Assembly: GCA_039636775.1 (NCBI GenBank) | Contig: CP143429.1 | Coordinates: 1 to 64,000 of the forward strand | Reading direction: 5' to 3' | Origin: Micrococcaceae bacterium Sec5.8 | GTDB taxonomy: Bacteria > Actinomycetota > Actinomycetes > Actinomycetales > Micrococcaceae | Length of the DNA stretch: 64,000 nt | Shown: positions 1 through 12,260 of the stretch, one piece after another | Layout of the letters: the number at the start of each line of letters is the position of its first letter | Numbering within the stretch: the stretch's first letter is position 1 | Notes under the pieces: generated by a model | Databases searched by the model: none | What the model was told of the DNA's origin: nothing | The model's input: the letters and a program-made list of their open reading frames with translations, nothing else | Made by a program: the position numbers and the translations under genes

Positions 1-1422
1 ATGACAGTAGACGAAGCCAACCAAGCCAACACTGTCGGAAGTTCGTGGCGGCGGGTGGTGAGCCTGCTGGAAAACGACCACCGCGTATCACCCCGGCAGC
101 GCGGCTTCGTCATCCTGGCCCAGGCACAGGGCCTCATCGGTTCCACTCTGTTAGTGGCTGTCCCGAATGAGCTCACACGCGAAGTGCTGCAGACGCAGGT
201 GAAGGAAGCCCTCGACGACGCCCTCCGCAACGTTTTCTCCGACGAAATCCGGTGCGCAATTGACGTCGACACCGATCTGGTGCCACTGCACACGGAGCCG
301 GAACCCGCCGTCGAGCTGTCCCTCGTGGCCGATCCTTCCGTGGAACTGAAACCACAGCCGATGCTCCCGAGCACCTCCCACGAATTTGGCCGCCTCAATC
401 CGAAGTATGTTTTTGACACGTTCGTGATCGGATCTTCCAACCGTTTCGCCCACGCCGCGGCCGTCGCGGTCGCCGAAGCGCCGGCCAAGGCTTACAACCC
501 GCTCTTCATCTACGGTGACTCGGGGCTGGGCAAGACCCATCTACTGCATGCGATCGGCCACTACGCCCGCAGGCTCTACAGCGGCATCCGGGTCCGCTAC
601 GTGAATTCCGAGGAATTTACCAATGACTTCATCAACTCCATCCGTGATGATGAGGGCACCAGCTTCAAGACCACCTACCGCAACGTAGATGTCCTGCTGA
701 TCGATGACATCCAGTTTCTGGCCGGCAAGGACCGGACGCTGGAGGAGTTCTTCCACACTTTCAACGCCCTGCACAACAACAACAAGCAGGTGGTCATCAC
801 CTCCGACCAGCCGCCCAAGTTACTTGCGGGCTTTGAGGACCGGATGAAGTCGCGGTTCGAATGGGGCCTGCTGACGGACATCCAACCGCCGGAGCTGGAA
901 ACCCGGATCGCAATCCTCCGGAAAAAGGCACTCAGTGAAGGCCTCTCAGCGCCCGATGATGCCCTTGAGTACATTGCGTCGAAGATCTCGAGCAACATCC
1001 GTGAACTCGAGGGGGCGCTGATCCGCGTCACGGCCTTCGCCAGCCTCAACCGCCAGCCGGTGGACGTGGCCCTCGCCGAAATGGTGCTGAAGGATCTGAT
1101 CACTGATGACGGAGCCCAGGAAATCACCTCGGCGCAGATCCTCACGCAAACGGCCGACTACTTCAAGCTCAGCATGGAAGAGCTCTGCAGCAAGTCACGG
1201 ACCAGGACCCTCGTGACCGCGCGGCAGATCGCCATGTACCTGTGCCGCGAACTTACCGACATGTCCCTCCCCAAGATCGGCCAGGAGCTGGGCGGCCGCG
1301 ACCACACCACGGTCATCCACGCGGACCGCAAGATCCGTGAACTGATGGCAGAGCGCCGGGTCATCTACAACCAGGTGACCGAACTGACCAACCGGATCAA
1401 GCAACAGCAGCGCAATTCCTAA
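1..1422 (+). CDS. dnaA: Chromosomal replication initiator DnaA
   Basis: This is the replication initiator. It binds 9-bp DnaA boxes, oligomerises with ATP and opens the origin. The 473-residue protein has the usual layout: an N-terminal helicase-loading domain (about 1-90), a short variable linker, an AAA+ domain with Walker A GDSGLGKTH at 172-180 and Walker B-type LLIDDIQF, and a C-terminal DNA-binding domain with the signature GGRDHTTV at 431-438. The linker is shorter than the long one typical of Streptomyces DnaA and fits Micrococcaceae. The window begins on the ATG, so the promoter and any rpmH-dnaA spacer cannot be seen. The oriC-type spacer and dnaN follow. Confidence 0.98.
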   Translation: MTVDEANQANTVGSSWRRVVSLLENDHRVSPRQRGFVILAQAQGLIGSTLLVAVPNELTREVLQTQVKEALDDALRNVFSDEIRCAIDVDTDLVPLHTEPEPAVELSLVADPSVELKPQPMLPSTSHEFGRLNPKYVFDTFVIGSSNRFAHAAAVAVAEAPAKAYNPLFIYGDSGLGKTHLLHAIGHYARRLYSGIRVRYVNSEEFTNDFINSIRDDEGTSFKTTYRNVDVLLIDDIQFLAGKDRTLEEFFHTFNALHNNNKQVVITSDQPPKLLAGFEDRMKSRFEWGLLTDIQPPELETRIAILRKKALSEGLSAPDDALEYIASKISSNIRELEGALIRVTAFASLNRQPVDVALAEMVLKDLITDDGAQEITSAQILTQTADYFKLSMEELCSKSRTRTLVTARQIAMYLCRELTDMSLPKIGQELGGRDHTTVIHADRKIRELMAERRVIYNQVTELTNRIKQQQRNS

Positions 1423-1942
1423 GGTGCCGTGCCGCGCACTCTAACCTTATTAACAGGCGCCTGTGGACAAGCCTGTGGATAGTTAAGGGGACAACCCCGG
1501 TTAATGGGCTTAAAACCCTTAAGGCATCTGTGGATCAGCGGATTGGCCAAAAATGTTATCCCCATCCACACCCTGTTTAAAACCTGCTCAACCCACAGTC
1601 CATGAACAGGGCTTAACCGCGGAACCGCACCGCCAGACGGGGTTATCCACAGTATCCACAGCAGTTATTAACACTACTAATCCCTAGAAAATGAAATTCC
1701 CTCAAATAACAACTTCGATCCGCACCCCGCACCCGCCCTCGACCGTTCCGGATCGAGCCCAAATCCAGGCCCCAGGCCCGGCCGGTCAAACCACATGGCT
1801 GTAACCCGGGGATGGGAGAATCACACATCTTGCGGCTAAGCTGTCAGCAGTGTGTCCGTCCTGGACAACTTTTGTAATTCCCTGCCGGAGCAGTGGCCCG
1901 GCCACCAGTGAAGACAGCAGCAATGAAAGGCGGCACCCTTCC
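1423..1942. other. dnaA-dnaN intergenic region, probable oriC
   Basis: A 520-bp non-coding spacer, the usual oriC position in Actinobacteria. There is one perfect DnaA box TTATCCACA at 1643-1651, directly followed by GTATCCACA at 1652-1660. Single-mismatch boxes are TGTGGACAA 1462-1470, TGTGGATAG 1474-1482 and TTATCCCCA 1556-1564, plus weaker ones near 1529 and 1562. Immediately right of the tandem pair is an AT-rich stretch (about 1664-1712) that is the best candidate for the duplex-unwinding element. Perfect boxes are few here compared with the cluster at 17.2-17.9 kb. Confidence 0.85.
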
Positions 1943-3067
1943 GTGAAGTTCAGAGTCGAACGGGACGTCCTGGCCGAGGCCGTGACCTGGACCGCCCGGT
2001 CGTTGTCTCCGCGGCCGCCAGTACCCGTACTTTCCGGGCTGCTCCTGAAGGCCGAAGCCGGCACGGTCAGCCTCTCGAGCTTCGACTATGAGACTTCGGC
2101 GAGACTTGAAATTGCCGCTGACATCACCACCGAAGGCACCATCCTGGTATCGGGGCGCCTGCTCGCTGACATCTGCCGCAGCCTGCCATCAGCTCCAGTA
2201 GAGATCGAAACGGACGGCAACAAAGTCACCCTGAGTTGCCGTCGAAGCAGCTTCCATTTGGCCACCATGCCGGAAGCTGAATACCCCCCGTTGCCAGCCT
2301 TGCCGCCGATCAGCGGCACGGTACCGGGCGATGCCTTCGCCCAGGCTGTTTCCCAGGTGATTATTGCCGCCAGCAAAGACGACACCCTGCCGATTCTCAC
2401 CGGGGTACGGATGGAGATCGAAGACGATCTCATCACCCTGTTGGCCACTGACCGCTACCGGCTTGCAATGCGTGAGGTGCCGTGGAAACCGGTCACTCCC
2501 GGAATTTCCACCAGTGCCCTGGTAAAGGCAAAGACCCTCAACGAGGTGGCCAAAACCTTGGGTGGCAGCGGTGATATCCATCTCGCCCTCGCCGATGATG
2601 ACAGCCGCCTCATTGGATTTGAAAGTGGCGGCCGCACCACCACCTCGTTGCTGGTGGACGGCGACTATCCCAAAATCCGCTCACTTTTCCCTGAATCCAC
2701 GCCGATCCACGCAACAGTTCAGACTTCGGAGCTCGTCGAAGCTGTACGCCGGGTTTCACTCGTGGCAGAACGCAACACCCCCGTCCGCCTGGCGTTCACC
2801 CAGGGGCAACTGCACCTCGATGCCGGCACCGGCGAAGATGCCCAGGCCTCAGAAGAGCTTGAAGCGCAGCTCACCGGCGACGACATTACCGTGGCCTTCA
2901 ATCCGCACTACCTGATCGAAGGCCTTAGCGTCATCGAAACCAAGTTTGTCCGCTTTTCCTTCACCAGCGCGCCGAAACCGGCCATGATCACCGCCCAGAA
3001 CGATGCTGACGGGGAAGACCAGGGCGACTACCGCTACCTGGTCATGCCTGTCCGGCTGCCGAACTAG
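1943..3067 (+). CDS. dnaN: DNA polymerase III subunit beta (sliding clamp)
   Basis: The sliding clamp forms a ring on DNA that tethers polymerase III and recruits repair and replication proteins. The 374-residue protein shows the three-fold clamp architecture, with LSGLLLKAE early on, ATDRYRLAMREV in the middle, and a C-terminal YLVMPVRLPN tail that matches the conserved clamp C-terminus. I chose GTG at 1943 because the protein then starts KFRVERDVL as in the family and a GAAAGG ribosome-binding site lies at 1925-1930. The frame stays open upstream to 1850, but that extension runs into oriC-side sequence. gnd follows after 94 bp. Confidence 0.97.
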   Translation: MKFRVERDVLAEAVTWTARSLSPRPPVPVLSGLLLKAEAGTVSLSSFDYETSARLEIAADITTEGTILVSGRLLADICRSLPSAPVEIETDGNKVTLSCRRSSFHLATMPEAEYPPLPALPPISGTVPGDAFAQAVSQVIIAASKDDTLPILTGVRMEIEDDLITLLATDRYRLAMREVPWKPVTPGISTSALVKAKTLNEVAKTLGGSGDIHLALADDDSRLIGFESGGRTTTSLLVDGDYPKIRSLFPESTPIHATVQTSELVEAVRRVSLVAERNTPVRLAFTQGQLHLDAGTGEDAQASEELEAQLTGDDITVAFNPHYLIEGLSVIETKFVRFSFTSAPKPAMITAQNDADGEDQGDYRYLVMPVRLPN

Positions 3068-3161
3068 CTGTAGGCCCCCTCCGCTCCGCCCCCGGAACCT
3101 CCGGCATCAGCCCTGGTGGTCTCCGTTACCCGCCATTCCAGCGCAGAAAAGAGTTCATCCC

Positions 3162-4046
3162 GTGCATATCGGACTAATTGGCCTTGGAAAAATGGGTTTC
3201 AACATGCGCGAGCGGCTGCGCAAGGGCGGACTCGAGGTCACGGGGTTTGACCGCAACCCGGACGTCACAGATGTTGCCAGCGTGGACGAGCTCATCGCCG
3301 CCGTGCCAACACCGCGGCTGATCTGGGTCATGGTCCCCTCCGGCGAGATTACCGACGCCGTCATCACCGAACTCGGCAGCAAACTCGACGCCGGGGACCT
3401 GGTCATCGACGGCGGCAACTCCCGTTACACCGAGGACCAGAAGCACGGAACCGCACTGGCTCAACAAGGTGTCCGCTTCGCGGACTGCGGCGTTTCGGGC
3501 GGGGTCTGGGGCCTGCAGAATGGTTACGGTCTGATGGCAGGTGGGGATACCGCCGACATTGAGCGGGCCATGCCCGTCTTTGACGCACTCCGTCCTGCTG
3601 GTGACCGCGCCGACAGTTTCGTCCACGTCGGCGGCGTCGGCGCTGGCCACTATGCCAAAATGGTTCATAATGGCATCGAATATGGGCTGATGCAGGCTTA
3701 CGCCGAAGGTTATGAACTGCTCGCTGCCAAGGACATCGTTACTGATTTGCCGGGCACCTTCCGGGCCTGGCAAAAAGGAACCGTCGTCCGGTCCTGGCTG
3801 CTGGACCTGATGGTCAAGGCCCTGGACGAGGATCCCGGTTTGGAAACGATCGATGACTACGTCGAGGACTCGGGCGAGGGACGCTGGACCGTGGAAGAGG
3901 CAATTGCGAATGCTGTCCCGGCACCGGCCATCACGGCAGCACTTTTCGCCCGCTTTTCCTCCCGTGAGGACAATTCACCCGCCATGAAGATGGTCTCTGC
4001 TCTGCGCCACCAGTTCGGCGGCCATGCGACCCGGCCGGCCAAGTAG
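3162..4046 (+). CDS. gnd: 6-phosphogluconate dehydrogenase, decarboxylating (short form)
   Basis: Converts 6-phosphogluconate to ribulose 5-phosphate and CO2 in the oxidative pentose phosphate pathway, reducing NAD(P). The N-terminus has a Rossmann signature GLGKMG (residues 7-12), followed by DGGNS and the substrate-loop region GVSGGVWGLQNGY. The helix KMVHNGIEYGLMQ carries the catalytic lysine region. At 294 residues it is the short, single-C-terminal-domain type (YqeC/GndA-like), not the 470-residue form. GTG at 3162 is chosen because the Rossmann fold begins at residue 2. A gnd gene between dnaN and recF is common synteny in Actinobacteria. Confidence 0.95.
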   Translation: MHIGLIGLGKMGFNMRERLRKGGLEVTGFDRNPDVTDVASVDELIAAVPTPRLIWVMVPSGEITDAVITELGSKLDAGDLVIDGGNSRYTEDQKHGTALAQQGVRFADCGVSGGVWGLQNGYGLMAGGDTADIERAMPVFDALRPAGDRADSFVHVGGVGAGHYAKMVHNGIEYGLMQAYAEGYELLAAKDIVTDLPGTFRAWQKGTVVRSWLLDLMVKALDEDPGLETIDDYVEDSGEGRWTVEEAIANAVPAPAITAALFARFSSREDNSPAMKMVSALRHQFGGHATRPAK

Positions 4047-4071
4047 TTTTCCGCTGAAACTCTGAACCTGC

Positions 4072-5262
4072 GTGTACCTAGAACAACTTTCGCTGACAGA
4101 TTTCCGCAGCTATGCCCAGGTGGAGCTGAGCCTGGACCCCGGTGTAACGGTGTTGGTTGGTTCCAACGGCATCGGCAAGACCAACCTGATGGAAGCAATC
4201 GGCTACTTGGCCACTCTCAGTTCGCACAGGGTCAGCTCCGATGCCCCCCTGCTGCGCTTTGGTGCCGAGCGCGCCCTGATCCGCGCCAAGCTCGTCCGCG
4301 GAGAGCAATCCACGGTGCTTGAATTAGAAATTAACAGTGCGCGGGCCAACCGCGCCCGAATCAACCGCAGTAATCCCGTCCGGGCCAGGGACATCCTTGG
4401 AATCTGCCAGACCGTTCTCTTTGCCCCGGAGGACCTTGCACTGGTCAAGGGCGATCCCTCCAGCCGGCGCCGTTTCCTGGATGAACTCCTGATAAGTCTC
4501 ATCCCGCGCCATGCGGCCACGCGCAGTGACTATGACCGGGTACTCAAACAGCGCAATGCGCTGCTGAAGTCCGCTCGCGCGGGCAAGGTCAGCGCGGCGC
4601 ATGAGGCCACCCTCGATGTCTGGGACCAGCATATGGCCAGCGCCGGAGCCGAGCTGTTGCATGCGCGGCTTGAGCTGGTGGATCGGCTCCGTCCCCACCT
4701 GGCCAGTGCGTATAGGCAACTCACGGATGGTTCGAAAGAGGCAGGTGCCCTCTACCGTTCGACGCTGCAGGGTGTTGTGGAGGACGACGGCGGCGCACCG
4801 GACGCTGCTTCCGTGCCTGCCGAGGACCTGCGGCTGCTCTCCGTTGCTCAGCTCACCGACCGCTACATCCAGGCATTCGCGGCGGCACGCCGCAAGGAAC
4901 TGGAACGGGGAATTTCCCTCGTGGGGCCGCACCGCGACGATCTCGACCTGGTCCTGGGTTCGGCACCTGCCAAAGGGTATGCATCACACGGTGAAACCTG
5001 GTCCATGTGCCTGTCCCTGCGCCTGGCCTCGTATTACGTCATGCTTGACGATGCCCGGACCGGCGGGTCCGCCCCCATTCTGATCCTGGATGACGTTTTT
5101 GCCGAGCTCGACGTTCAACGGCGGCGTAAACTGGCCGCAATAGTATCCGGCGCCGAGCAGGTGCTCGTGACTGCCGCCGTCGAGGACGACATTCCGACGG
5201 AACTGGCCGGCCGGCGGGTGAAGGTAATCCCTGGAGGACTTGATGAGCCGGGCAATCGATGA
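4072..5262 (+). CDS. recF: DNA replication and repair protein RecF
   Basis: An SMC-like ATPase that binds gapped DNA and helps load RecA in the RecFOR pathway. The 396-residue protein has Walker A GSNGIGKT at 30-37 and a C-terminal Walker B APILILDDVFAELD followed by the conserved RRRKLA. The GTG start at 4072 directly precedes the family-typical YLEQLSLTDFRSY. Its last four bases overlap the next start (ATGA at 5259-5262), which suggests translational coupling with the DUF721 gene. Confidence 0.97.
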   Translation: MYLEQLSLTDFRSYAQVELSLDPGVTVLVGSNGIGKTNLMEAIGYLATLSSHRVSSDAPLLRFGAERALIRAKLVRGEQSTVLELEINSARANRARINRSNPVRARDILGICQTVLFAPEDLALVKGDPSSRRRFLDELLISLIPRHAATRSDYDRVLKQRNALLKSARAGKVSAAHEATLDVWDQHMASAGAELLHARLELVDRLRPHLASAYRQLTDGSKEAGALYRSTLQGVVEDDGGAPDAASVPAEDLRLLSVAQLTDRYIQAFAAARRKELERGISLVGPHRDDLDLVLGSAPAKGYASHGETWSMCLSLRLASYYVMLDDARTGGSAPILILDDVFAELDVQRRRKLAAIVSGAEQVLVTAAVEDDIPTELAGRRVKVIPGGLDEPGNR

Positions 5263-5822
5263 ATAAGGACACGGACGGCGGCCTGCAGCCGGGCCGCGAT
5301 CCCGATGACATCGATGCTGCGCAGTCGGCGCTGAACAGAATGCGCGAGGCAGCAGCGTCCCGGGGCGAAATCCGGCGCAAGGCGCCGCCCAAACCGGGCA
5401 CCGCGTCGCCGAAGACTGGCCGCGGCATAGGAAGTACCCGTGGTTTTGGGCAATTCCACGGCACCGGCCGGGACCCCATGGGGCTCGGCAAGGTTGTTGG
5501 CCGGCTTGTGGCTGAGCGCGGTTGGAGCTCTCCGGTTGCCGTGGGATCTGTTATGGCCGAGTGGGCCACGCTGGTTGGACCGGAGATCTCCGCCCACTGC
5601 ACCCCCGAGAGTTTTACGGATACCACCCTGCACGTCCGGTGCGACTCCACCGCCTGGGCTACGCAGCTGCGCCTGCTCAGCCTGAGCCTGCTGGAGAAGT
5701 TCCGCACCGATCTCGGTGAGGGCGTGGTCACGAAGATCCAGGTCCTCGGACCGGCGGCGCCGAGCTGGCGCAAGGGCGGGCGGACCGTCAACGGGCGAGG
5801 ACCCCGGGACACCTACGGATAG
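5259..5822 (+). CDS. DUF721 family protein (DciA-like)
   Basis: A 187-residue protein whose C-terminal half (about 60-165) matches the DUF721 fold, seen in WSSPVAVGSVMAEW, GPEISAHCTPE and TTLHVRCDSTAWATQLR. DUF721 includes DciA, the ancestral loader of the replicative helicase in bacteria without DnaC. A helicase-loading role is an inference from family and position. The N-terminal 60 residues are basic, proline-rich and probably disordered. The start overlaps the recF stop by 4 bp. In Actinobacteria this gene almost always lies between recF and gyrB. Confidence 0.88.
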   Translation: MNKDTDGGLQPGRDPDDIDAAQSALNRMREAAASRGEIRRKAPPKPGTASPKTGRGIGSTRGFGQFHGTGRDPMGLGKVVGRLVAERGWSSPVAVGSVMAEWATLVGPEISAHCTPESFTDTTLHVRCDSTAWATQLRLLSLSLLEKFRTDLGEGVVTKIQVLGPAAPSWRKGGRTVNGRGPRDTYG

Positions 5823-6210
5823 CCGGATCTGAAGCAGTTATTGCAAAAGGCTTGAGTATTCCGCAAACGGCGTGTAGGGCGCTTGGAGTCGCCGGAGCCG
5901 TATAGGCACCCGCGTCCGGTACCCCCAGAGCCTTGCAGGCGGAGCCTGAGGCCTCCCAGCGGTACTTTCCTGGCCGTTTGACCCGCCGGAATGCGGGTAA
6001 AGGCTACCGGGCACGGTAGAATCGGGGTAGATAACTGGGCGCCGGTGAAACGTTGACTGAGTCCGTTTCCGGCGCAAATTCGCGTGCGGTGGACGGATTC
6101 TCCAGCCAGCAACACAACCGGGGCCGTCAGTGATGTGCCCGTTGGCAGAAGCTGTTTCTCCGGAAGGGGCGACGGCCGGCCTAACCGAAAAAAAGGAGTC
6201 GAAAGCGCCT
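5823..6210 (+). promoter_or_regulatory. DUF721-gyrB spacer with probable gyrB promoter
   Basis: This 388-bp spacer has no credible gene. It contains an inverted repeat ACCCGC (5981-5986) / GCGGGT (5993-5998) and a -10-like TAGAAT at 6017-6022. Supercoiling-sensitive promoters commonly lie before gyrB, but no -35 is clearly visible. The gyrB ribosome-binding site AAAAGGAG lies just before the chosen GTG at 6211. Confidence 0.45.
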
Positions 6211-8295
6211 GTGGCTAACGACAATGCAGAGATCCCGGCAGTGGAACCCTTAGTGGCGGATGTGGTGGACACTTCGACGGAAACCGAAACTCCCCACGGT
6301 TATGGCGCCAGCGACATCACGGTGCTCGAGGGCCTGGAAGCTGTCCGCAAGCGTCCCGGCATGTATATCGGTTCCACCGGCCCTCGCGGCCTGCACCACC
6401 TGGTCTACGAAGTCGTGGACAACTCGGTGGATGAGGCCCTTGCCGGGTACTGCACGCACATCGAGATCGTGCTGCAGGCCGACGGCGGAGTCAAGGTGGT
6501 GGACAACGGCCGTGGCATTCCGGTCGATATGCACCCCACGGAGCACAAGCCCACCGTGGAAGTCGTAATGACCATCCTGCACGCCGGCGGCAAGTTCGGT
6601 GGCGGCGGCTACGCCGTTTCCGGCGGTCTGCACGGCGTCGGCATCTCGGTCGTTAATGCGCTCTCCAGCCGGGTCGACACGGAAGTCCGCCGGCAAGGGC
6701 ACGTCTGGCGGATGTCCTTTGCCGACGGCGGCAAGCCGCAGGGCGGACTGGTCCAGGGCGAAGAAGCGACCGAAACCGGGACCACGCAGACGTTCTACCC
6801 CGATGCCGGCATCTTCGAATCCACGTACTTCGACTTCGAAACCCTCCGTGCACGGTTCCAGCAGATGGCCTTCCTGAATAAGGGGCTGCGGATCACCCTG
6901 ACCGACGAGCGGCGCGCCGCGGCGGAGCCGTCCGAAGACGGGGACCTGGACCTTGATGCCGTGCCGACCGAGGGCGAAGTTCCGGCCGAGTTCCACACAG
7001 TCGTGTACCAGTACGACGACGGTCTGCTCGATTACGTGAAACACCTGAATTCCGGCAAGAAAGTCGATGTGGTCCATGAAGACGTCATTGCCTTCGAGAC
7101 CGAGGACAAGGAACGTCACATCGCCCTGGAAATGGCGATGCAGTGGACCAACGCGTACTCCGAGAGCGTCCACACCTATGCCAATACCATCAACACCCAC
7201 GAGGGCGGCACTCACGAAGAGGGTTTCCGTGCCGCGATGACCTCCCTCATCAACCGCTATGCGCGGGAGAAGAGCATCATCAAGGAAAAGGATGACAACC
7301 TCACCGGGGACGACATCCGTGAAGGCCTGACGGCCGTCATCTCGGTCAAACTGGCCGAACCCCAGTTTGAGGGCCAGACCAAAACCAAACTCGGCAACTC
7401 CGAGGTCAAGGGCTTCGTCCAGCGCGTCGTTACAGACGGCCTCGGCGATTGGCTCGAACGCAACCCCGGCCCGGCCCGCGACGTCATCCGCAAGGCCATC
7501 TCCGCGGCCCAGGCCCGGATGGCGGCGCGTAAGGCCCGCGACAACGCCCGCCGGAAGAGCCCTCTTGAGTCCTTCGGGATGCCCGGCAAACTCTCCGACT
7601 GCTCCTCAAAGAACCCGGAGAAATGCGAGGTCTACATCGTAGAGGGTGACTCCGCCGGCGGTTCGGCCAAGCGTGGCCGAAATCCGGAAACCCAGGCGAT
7701 CCTGCCGCTGCGCGGCAAGATCCTCAACGTGGAACGTGCCCGGCTGGACAAGGCCCTCGGCAACGCCGAGGTCCAGTCCATGATCACCGCGTTCGGCACT
7801 GGCATCGGCGAGGATTTCGATCTGAGCAAGCTGCGCTATCACAAGATCGTCCTCATGGCCGATGCCGACGTCGACGGCCAGCACATCACTACTCTGCTGA
7901 TGACCCTGCTGTTCCGCTACATGCGCCCGCTGATCGAGAACGGCTACGTCTACCTCGCACAGCCGCCGCTGTACCGGATTAAGTGGTCCAATGCGCCGCA
8001 TGATTATGTCTACAGCGACCGGGAACGCGATGCACGGCTGCTCTCCGGCCAGGCCGCAGGCCGCCGCATTCCCAAGGACAACGGCATCCAGCGCTACAAG
8101 GGTCTGGGCGAGATGGATTACACCGAATTGTGGGATACCACCATGGATCCTGACCACCGCACCCTCCTGCAAGTCACCATGGATGACGCGCTGGCCGCTG
8201 ACCAGACGTTCTCCACCCTTATGGGTGAAGACGTCGAATCGCGCCGGAACTTCATTCAGCAGAACGCCAAGGACGTTCGATTCCTCGATATCTAG
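6211..8295 (+). CDS. gyrB: DNA gyrase subunit B
   Basis: The ATPase subunit of gyrase, which introduces negative supercoils with GyrA. The 694-residue protein shows the GHKL ATPase motifs ([34 protein letters not shown]), the TOPRIM signature [13 protein letters not shown] starting at residue 478, [10 protein letters not shown], and DADVDGQHI for the second metal site. GTG at 6211 is preferred because AAAAGGAG precedes it and the protein then begins VANDNAEIP. An ATG at 6130 is in frame but lacks a ribosome-binding site. gyrA follows 59 bp downstream in the same direction. Confidence 0.97.
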   Translation: MANDNAEIPAVEPLVADVVDTSTETETPHGYGASDITVLEGLEAVRKRPGMYIGSTGPRGLHHLVYEVVDNSVDEALAGYCTHIEIVLQADGGVKVVDNGRGIPVDMHPTEHKPTVEVVMTILHAGGKFGGGGYAVSGGLHGVGISVVNALSSRVDTEVRRQGHVWRMSFADGGKPQGGLVQGEEATETGTTQTFYPDAGIFESTYFDFETLRARFQQMAFLNKGLRITLTDERRAAAEPSEDGDLDLDAVPTEGEVPAEFHTVVYQYDDGLLDYVKHLNSGKKVDVVHEDVIAFETEDKERHIALEMAMQWTNAYSESVHTYANTINTHEGGTHEEGFRAAMTSLINRYAREKSIIKEKDDNLTGDDIREGLTAVISVKLAEPQFEGQTKTKLGNSEVKGFVQRVVTDGLGDWLERNPGPARDVIRKAISAAQARMAARKARDNARRKSPLESFGMPGKLSDCSSKNPEKCEVYIVEGDSAGGSAKRGRNPETQAILPLRGKILNVERARLDKALGNAEVQSMITAFGTGIGEDFDLSKLRYHKIVLMADADVDGQHITTLLMTLLFRYMRPLIENGYVYLAQPPLYRIKWSNAPHDYVYSDRERDARLLSGQAAGRRIPKDNGIQRYKGLGEMDYTELWDTTMDPDHRTLLQVTMDDALAADQTFSTLMGEDVESRRNFIQQNAKDVRFLDI

Positions 8296-8354
8296 TGGCC
8301 TTCGGGCATAAATATTCCAGAATCGATATATACCTGAAACGGAAAATATAGACT

Positions 8355-11053
<2,699 letters not shown>

Positions 11054-11057
<4 letters not shown>

Positions 11058-11668
11058 GTAATTCCGACTCATTTCCCAAGCAGACCAGCGATGCGCCCGG
11101 CGGAGCGCGGCAGTCCGCCTCTGCGCCGCGGGTAAGTGCGCCGTCCCGGCCCGAGCAGCGCCCGGGAACGGCCGGCGGAGCCAACGGCTCCGCCCAGCGC
11201 CCGCCAGCGCCCGTGCAGCGCCCCGGCCAGCGTCCAGCCCCTGCGGGGCAGGGTGGATCCGCGCAAAACACGGCGGGGCTGATCAAACCCGCACCCAGGG
11301 CCAAAGTCCGCCGTGCCCGCCTGCTGGTGAGCAAGGTGGATCCCTGGTCCGTGCTGAAGATGGCCTTCCTGCTTTCCGTCGCACTGGGCATCGTGACCGT
11401 AGTAGCGGCCATCGTGCTGTGGACGGTCCTGGACCTGACGGGAATCTTCGACCAGGTGGACGGTCTCCTGGGAACCCTGGCCGGATCCGAGGGCGGCGGT
11501 TTCGAATTGAAGAAGGTTGCCTCGCTGGGACAGGTGGCGTCCTTCGCGACCATTATCGCTGTCATCAACGTCGTCCTGCTGACCGCGCTCTCCATGCTCT
11601 CGGCAGTGCTGTACAACATCTCGGCCACCTTGGTGGGCGGCATCGGCGTGACCCTCACGGACGACTAA
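11054..11668 (+). CDS. DUF3566 domain membrane protein
   Basis: A 204-residue membrane protein. Residues 1-85 are Pro/Ala/Gln-rich and basic, probably a disordered cytoplasmic tail. Two transmembrane helices follow (about 98-122 and 155-180), separated by a segment predicted outside ([14 protein letters not shown]). The C-terminal [17 protein letters not shown] is the DUF3566 ending. Mycobacterial Rv0007 is the family member in the same place after gyrA. The function is unknown, and a cell-envelope or division role is only suggested by context. GTGA overlap with gyrA implies co-translation. Confidence 0.88.
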
Positions 11669-11676
11669 TTCCTCCG

Positions 11677-11702
11677 GATTCCCGGGACTTCTCCCGGGAA
11701 TC
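11677..11702 (+). terminator. Stem-loop terminator after the gyrase operon
   Basis: A perfect 11-bp stem (11677-11687 pairing with 11692-11702) with a 4-base loop lies 8 bp after the DUF3566 stop. No U-tract follows, as is usual for many actinobacterial terminators. Confidence 0.65.
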
Positions 11703-11711
11703 TGCCTCGAT

Positions 11712-11741
11712 TTGAGATCGGGCCGGGATGTGCTGTAAAGT
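11712..11741 (+). promoter_or_regulatory. Promoter of tRNA-Ile
   Basis: A -35 element TTGAGA (11712-11717) and -10 element TAAAGT (11736-11741) are separated by 18 bp. They end 25 bp before the mature 5' end of tRNA-Ile. Confidence 0.6.
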
Positions 11742-11766
11742 CGTATCTCGGCCCGATGAGGCATCG

Positions 11767-11840
11767 GGGCGTATAGCTCAGGCGGTTAGAGCGCTTCGCT
11801 GATAACGAAGAGGTCCCAGGTTCAAGTCCTGGTACGCCCA
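11767..11840 (+). tRNA. tRNA-Ile (GAT)
   Basis: The cloverleaf is complete. The acceptor GGGCGTA pairs with TACGCCC, the anticodon stem is CTTCG/CGAAG, and the loop CTGATAA has anticodon GAT. The T-arm carries GGTTCAAGTCC. CCA is not encoded. This gene and tRNA-Ala after gyrA are classic actinobacterial synteny. Confidence 0.97.
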
Positions 11841-11910
11841 CGGAATCTGTACAGATTCAAGTGGAGGGTCGGTTGATAGTTGGTTATCACCGATCCGGAA
11901 CGGGGTGCGT

Positions 11911-12027
11911 GTGAAGAAGTTGTTGGTTGTTGCAGCCACTGTCGCAGGCGTCCTGCTCTACAAGAAAGTGCAGGAATCCGAGGCCCGAAAAACGGTCTGG
12001 AGCGAATCAACCGACACGGTTGATTAG
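11911..12027 (+). CDS. DLW-39 family small protein
   Basis: A 38-residue protein starting KKLLVVAATVAGVLLYKKV after the initiator. One hydrophobic helix (residues 4-17) is followed by a charged tail ending TVWSESTDTVD. The length, the single helix, the tryptophan about nine residues from the end, and the position between tRNA-Ile and tRNA-Ala match the actinobacterial DLW-39 family. Here the family's DLW triplet reads TVW. The function is unknown. GTG at 11911 is the likely start, with another in-frame GTG two codons upstream. The stop falls within an inverted repeat (AATCAACCG / CGGTTGATT, 12005-12025). Confidence 0.82.
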   Translation: MKKLLVVAATVAGVLLYKKVQESEARKTVWSESTDTVD

Positions 12028-12098
12028 TCCGGATTCCCGGCTTGGAAGCTGAAAATCGGCTCTCCGAACTAGGGTATGATTGACGGGTTGCTTCTTAT

Positions 12099-12174
12099 GG
12101 GGGCATGGCGCAATTGGTAGCGCACCTGCTTTGCAAGCAGGGGGTTCGGGGTTCGAGTCCCCGTGCCTCCACCA
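12099..12174 (+). tRNA. tRNA-Ala (TGC)
   Basis: The acceptor GGGGGCA pairs with TGCCTCC (one G-T pair), the anticodon stem is CCTGC/GCAGG, and the loop TTTGCAA has anticodon TGC. CCA is encoded at 12172-12174. A -10-like TATGAT lies at 12075-12080 upstream. Confidence 0.97.
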
Positions 12175-12180
12175 TAGGAA

Positions 12181-12214
12181 AGGCCCCGGGCCGCGAAAGC
12201 GGTTCGGGGCCTTT
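12181..12214 (+). terminator. Rho-independent terminator of tRNA-Ala
   Basis: A GC-rich hairpin (AGGCCCCG arm, inner GCCGC-GAAA-GCGGT, CGGGGCCT arm) ends in TTTT at 12211-12214. It starts 7 bp after the tRNA 3' end. Confidence 0.85.
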
Positions 12215-12260
12215 TGCATGTCCGCACCCGCGGGTTGACCTGCCCCACTACTGTTGGATC

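Noticed and set aside
12005..12025. Inverted repeat AATCAACCG/CGGTTGATT as a terminator of the DLW-39 gene
   Set aside because: It lies across the stop codon with no T-run. It was noted in the gene entry but is too weak to call separately.
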